Positions 21,331-25,112 of a stretch of 25,112 nucleotides of DNA are shown one piece after another. The position numbers and the translations under genes are program-made. The DNA is taken from positions 1-25,112 of the IMG/VR virus record IMGVR_UViG_3300022540_000360; one strand, written 5' to 3'. Every line of letters begins with the position of its first letter. Position 1 is the stretch's first letter. The notes beneath the pieces are model-generated. The model made no database searches. It saw only the letters and a program-made list of their open reading frames with translations, and was not told the DNA's origin. This DNA is from a virus.

Positions 21331-22934
21331 TATTCTGCGTTCCTATCAATTCGTTGTTGGATACCTATCGAGGCATCTGATGCAGGTACAATGTATCCGT
21401 TTACACGTATTGTCTCATACACTGGAACCCCATTCTCCCAATTATGAATCACATAATACACATTTGTTGATGCAGGAGCAGCCCAAGAAAAAGATCTATC
21501 ATCTGGTGAACCTGCTGTAGCGTCCTCTATTCCTGCGACTACTGAATCATCTGAAGTTTTGTATACTCTAACCTCAGAATTATCTTTCATACCTGTAAAG
21601 GTCACTGTAGTATCACTGTTGACAGTTACAGAACAACCAGCTGTTCTAATAGAGGGTGTAGTTCCTCCAGAAATAGTAATTTCCATTGAACCACTGGCAA
21701 TATTGACATAGATTGCTTCATTGCCTGTACTGCCATCAGTCGCAGCATATCCTGTCCAAGTATCATTTGTTAGAGTAATATTACCTGCGGTTCCTGTGAT
21801 TTCCAATCCATGCTTTGTCCCACTGCTAATAAACGTTGAACCTGTTATTAATGCAGCATTAGCAGGAGAAGAGACCGTAACTGCTTTTACACTGTCATTA
21901 GTATTATCAAAAGTACATCCTGCAAAAGCTGCTCCTCCTGTAGTGATTAAATTACATCTACGATATGTAAGAACATCGATGGAGCTATTTGATTGATATG
22001 TGAATGTTCCCATATCAGTGAAAGTACAATAATCTTTATTGATATCAGCATTATCAACTGCTTCAAAATTTCCTCTTGAAATAGTACCAAGAGCAGTTAT
22101 ATTTACATTTGTCCAATCTACCCTAGAACTTGCATTATTTACTTCAATCCTATTGAATCCAGATGTAACTTTAGGAGTATTATCAATTAATATACTAACA
22201 TTGGAGTCTCTGAAATCAACAGCATTAGAAGCTGTTCCAAGAGTCATTTTCCCTTTGAATAAAAATCCCCCAGGAATCCCTTGTATTAATCCCCAACGAT
22301 TATATCCGTTTGTTACATCATTGTAATCATTCTTAGTTGCAAATCCAGAAAAGATACAATATCCATTTGAAATGTCACCATATTCAAAAATTGATGATCC
22401 TCTGCCATATCTAATAGCATCTACACCATGTGGATTCCCTTTGCCAATAGCAACGAGGGGTCTTACTGCTGCTCCAATATATTGCTCAGTACCAGTTGGA
22501 GTGCCTATTGTATCATCAGAACTAACGGTAGTATTCAGAGCGTGATTCATCCATCCACCATAAGGATTTCGTCCAAAGTCCGATCCACCAATATCCCATG
22601 CATAAAAATCAGCAAGGCTACTGCCAACAAGGGCGGTCATTCCTCCATTTACATAAGTATCCAACCCTGTTGATGATGAAAAAACCTGCCATATGAAGTA
22701 TGCCCCGTCTGTAGGCAGAGTTATTCCCGAACCATTATCAACCAATAAAGAAGCAATGGTGGCTTTTGTTGCTTGTTGAGTAATTGCAACAGTGCCTTGG
22801 ATGAAAGGATAATCTGAATCAGCAGTAGCACCACCACCATCATCCCAATTGCTATCACTAGATTCTGCCCAGTTCGTTGTTGCCTCGGCCAAATCAACAT
22901 CAGTTAGATCATGAGTGTAACTCGGAGCGGTCAT
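21330..22934 (-). CDS. Large tail/appendage protein, beta-helix rich
   Basis: 534 aa; AAGGAAA precedes the ATG. The sequence is Ser/Thr/Asn/Gly-rich. The N-terminal part (about 1-180) contains an LTDVDLAEATTNWAE segment common at the start of phage virion proteins. The middle (about 215-425) has many rungs such as VDFRDSNVSILIDN, VDWTNVNITALG, YCTFTDMGTF and AALITGSTFISSG, as in right-handed beta-helix tail proteins. The C-terminal 110 residues (VTFTGMKDNSEVRVYKTSD, ISWAAPA-type strand) look like a beta-sandwich. The end overlaps the next ATG (TAATG). It is probably a minor virion or fibre protein. Confidence 0.75.
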   Translation of the reverse strand: MTAPSYTHDLTDVDLAEATTNWAESSDSNWDDGGGATADSDYPFIQGTVAITQQATKATIASLLVDNGSGITLPTDGAYFIWQVFSSSTGLDTYVNGGMTALVGSSLADFYAWDIGGSDFGRNPYGGWMNHALNTTVSSDDTIGTPTGTEQYIGAAVRPLVAIGKGNPHGVDAIRYGRGSSIFEYGDISNGYCIFSGFATKNDYNDVTNGYNRWGLIQGIPGGFLFKGKMTLGTASNAVDFRDSNVSILIDNTPKVTSGFNRIEVNNASSRVDWTNVNITALGTISRGNFEAVDNADINKDYCTFTDMGTFTYQSNSSIDVLTYRRCNLITTGGAAFAGCTFDNTNDSVKAVTVSSPANAALITGSTFISSGTKHGLEITGTAGNITLTNDTWTGYAATDGSTGNEAIYVNIASGSMEITISGGTTPSIRTAGCSVTVNSDTTVTFTGMKDNSEVRVYKTSDDSVVAGIEDATAGSPDDRSFSWAAPASTNVYYVIHNWENGVPVYETIRVNGYIVPASDASIGIQQRIDRNAE

Positions 22935-23346
22935 GATATTTTTCCTTCAGAATTAGAAATATATCTTCTTCCTTTTTTCCTTTACAGAGATATATTATAG
23001 GAATTTTATTAACCTTACATAGTGCAACAGAAAACCCTTCTCTAGTGAGACTGTCAATCTGTCTCTTGACGATATTTAGAAGAACATCAGTATCGTCTGA
23101 CAAAGCAATGAAAATATCTTCAGTTAACTTTTCAAATATAACCCCACATTTATCAGGTCTTAACTCAATCCCTGCATTATCCATTTGGTGATAAGCACAC
23201 CTATACTTTAAACATTTCACAGGAACAGAATCAAAAATAGCACAACCCTCACCTACAATAACATCTTTGCACATTTCACCAGGAGGAGAACACATCCAAG
23301 GTACACTGAGTAATTTACAACATAATGTGCATCCATCACATTTCAT
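22909..23346 (-). CDS. Cys-rich YkgJ-like zinc/iron-binding protein
   Basis: 145 aa with Cys at 3, 6, 9, 10, 19, 26, 35, 45 and 50. The start MKCDGCTLCCKLL is the CxxC-x2-CC motif of the YkgJ (zinc/iron-chelating) family, followed by CSPPGEMC, GCAIF and KCLKYRC in the family order. The C-terminal half is helix and strand without Cys. Such genes are often seen among phage tail genes, yet their role there is unknown. The ATG overlaps the upstream stop (TAATG), and the 3' end overlaps the start of the next gene by 26 bases. Confidence 0.75.
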   Translation of the reverse strand: MKCDGCTLCCKLLSVPWMCSPPGEMCKDVIVGEGCAIFDSVPVKCLKYRCAYHQMDNAGIELRPDKCGVIFEKLTEDIFIALSDDTDVLLNIVKRQIDSLTREGFSVALCKVNKIPIIYLCKGKKEEDIFLILKEKYHDRSELHS

Positions 23347-25099
23347 TAGGCTGTATTCCTCTCTGTCTGAGACACAAGTGGTATAGTAAGGGGTGTTCCT
23401 GATTCAATCGTTTGTACAGTGGACTCAGTATATTGAGCAGTATCAAAACCTACTGCTTTAGCCTTTACATAAGTTGAAGTAGAAACTGTCCTGCCCCCTT
23501 GAACATTACCATCAAAATCATAGCTGAAAACAAAATCATCATCTGAAGTAAGACCAGAAACAACTTGATCTATATCTGGATCTTGAGAAGATTCAGTAGT
23601 AATGGTTTGTTCAATTGTTGTAATAGTGGTAGAAGTGGATGCTCCATCTACTTCATAAATACCATCATTACTTGCAGATCCAACCACCTGAATTTTCATT
23701 CCATCAGTAAATACTGATAAATCAGGATTCCCATCTGAAGTAATTGTATCAGGGGCAGTGAATGTGAAGTTACTGTCACCATTAATTCCAACATTAGTAT
23801 GAACAATGATTGCATCTGGTGAATCAATGCAATTCTGATCTACATTGGCAGATGTAGTTGTCACATCAACAATAGCTTTATTGTCATAACGAGAAACAGT
23901 CCAATCTTCTCCAGCAGTAGTGATGACACTAATCTGATACACACCATTCATGTCAGCATCACCACCTATAAGTCCATCAATTCGAATATAAGCACCAACA
24001 ACTACTTCAGAATTTGTTGGTAAATTAGCACCAACAGATGTGATTTTACTTGTTGCGTTAGTAAGAACAAAATCAGCAACGACGGTGCGAATAGTCCTAT
24101 CATAGAATAAATCAAATTCGGCTGCTGTATCTCCAACTAGAGTCGCATTAAAATCAAGAGTAACTGCGATTGTTTCAGGAAATGACCTGGAAGTTTCAGT
24201 ATTATCAAAGAAAGAAACGTCATTCTTTGATGTAGCATTCAAGTTGTCAATAAAAACACCTGTGCCGCCGCCATCAGGATTATTAGGAAAGGTAAGCCCA
24301 CCATCAGTAGAACCTACTTCTAGAGTATCACCAACAAAGCGCATTAGTCCATCCATAGTTCGACCAATTGCTACGTCAGCATCATCATCTATGTCACCAG
24401 TTCCATAACCACCAGTAGATCTTAATGACCATTGAACAAATTCATAAACCTCTTGCGCTGTACCATTATTCGCTTCAACAATAATGCCAAAGTTATATGA
24501 CCCACCAACTAATCCTGGTTTTGATTGAGGCGTTGCATAATATGTAATGCCCATTCCTGAATATGGTGAAACATCAGCAGCACCATCTGAATTAGCATCA
24601 ATACCAACATCAGTAACTTCAATTTTTAAATCAGTTGCGTTAGCAAGAGGGAATGAATATACAAAGTTTCCAAGAATGGATTTACCAGCCGATGCAAGAT
24701 TGCCTTGTCCAAATGTTTTACCGTAAGTATCAGCATCACGAACACGTAAACGAAGAGTAAAAGCATTATCATTATCAACAGCAAGGATGGCAGTAGTGTC
24801 GTCAATATTAACTGTTAATCCTGTAGTCGTAAGTACTGTCGCTGTAACAGCAGTTAATGTATGTGTCCCATTGTTTCCAGAATCTTCGGCATCACGAATA
24901 GTGACTTGACCACCAACTTTATACCCTTCAGTAATAAATGACCCACCAACTCTTGTTATAGTTGTTGTGGTTATGGCAAGATCGGTTTGAGTCTGTTCCT
25001 CAAAAAACATAACCGCTTCATTTACCGGTCCTGCAAAGTCGAAATCAACAGTATCATCAGTAACAGTGTCGGGACCAAATTGATATTAACAATTGTCAT
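23346..25099 (-). CDS. Large tail/virion protein with three repeated beta modules; apparent frameshift near its start
   Basis: From an ATG at 25010 the frame gives 554 aa. The frame is open upstream of that ATG and encodes protein-like sequence (FGPDTVTDDTVDFDFAGPV) but has no start codon before a stop. In the adjacent frame an ATG at 25099 with GAGG nine bases upstream starts MTIVNIN; one extra A in the AAA at 25077-25079 would join the two as MTIVNIN-FGPDTV. The body carries three similar modules at about 15-68, 312-385 and 413-475, each with a GxxIxVxG turn and an N-x-G-x-Y/H-x-L/I/V core (NNGTHTL, MNGVYQI, NDGIYEV). The composition (Thr, Asp, Gly, few Cys) is typical of virion proteins. 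Confidence 0.7.
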
Positions 25100-25112
25100 T
25101 GGCTTCATCCTC

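Noticed and set aside
25070-25085. Programmed -1 ribosomal frameshifting at the start of the tail protein gene
   Set aside because: The sequence CAATTTG is not a good X-XXY-YYZ slippery site and frameshifting after only seven codons would be unusual; an indel or read error is the simpler reading.

Overview
This window is a piece of the genome of a tailed double-stranded DNA phage (Caudoviricetes), probably virulent. It is AT-rich and compactly coded. It has strong AGGAG-type ribosome binding sites, many ATGA and TAATG start/stop overlaps, two free-standing HNH homing-type endonucleases, a GH108 endolysin and a block of tail/appendage genes. No integrase, repressor, tRNA or CRISPR array was seen. 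The host cannot be named from the sequence; the GH108 endolysin and SPO1/T4-like replication proteins suggest a bacterial host but do not settle which.

Left part (1-9780, + strand): replication and recombination. The window opens inside a family A DNA polymerase whose N-terminus is a family 4-type uracil-DNA-glycosylase-like domain; its real start lies left of the window. It is followed by a small zinc-ribbon protein, a gp44/DnaX-like clamp loader ATPase, a structured 249-bp intergenic region, an SH3/KOW-like small protein, a conserved unknown (UvsY-like candidate), a gp32-type zinc ssDNA-binding protein with a long charged tail, a UvsX/RecA recombinase, an HNH-AP2 endonuclease fused in frame to a histone Hc1-like protein, a 5'-3' exonuclease and a zinc-less endonuclease VII.

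Middle part (9794-18622, + strand): an ATP-dependent DNA ligase; a group of small zinc-finger proteins with a different codon style; a T4 gp1-like dNMP kinase; a Mre11/Rad50 (SbcCD, gp47/gp46) system whose Rad50 subunit is split into two genes 1.8 kb apart; a NUMOD3-HNH endonuclease; a flavin-dependent thymidylate synthase (ThyX); and a J-domain protein. Together these would supply nucleotides, copy the genome, and process, recombine and seal DNA ends.

Right part (18623-25112, - strand): lysis and structure, converging on the replication block with no spacer. Read in the direction of transcription (right to left) it holds a large tail protein with repeated beta modules and an apparent 5' frameshift, a Cys-rich YkgJ-like protein, two beta-rich appendage proteins, a small protein ending in acidic octapeptide repeats, a BppU-like structural protein, a small membrane protein, a 14-residue hydrophobic micropeptide and the endolysin. 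Most structural genes are joined by TAATG or TGATG overlaps, so they are probably translationally coupled.

The most unusual points are the split Rad50 with its zinc hook at the end of the N-terminal half, the polymerase with an altered UDG-like domain, the endonuclease-Hc1 fusion, and several perfect hairpins placed just before genes.
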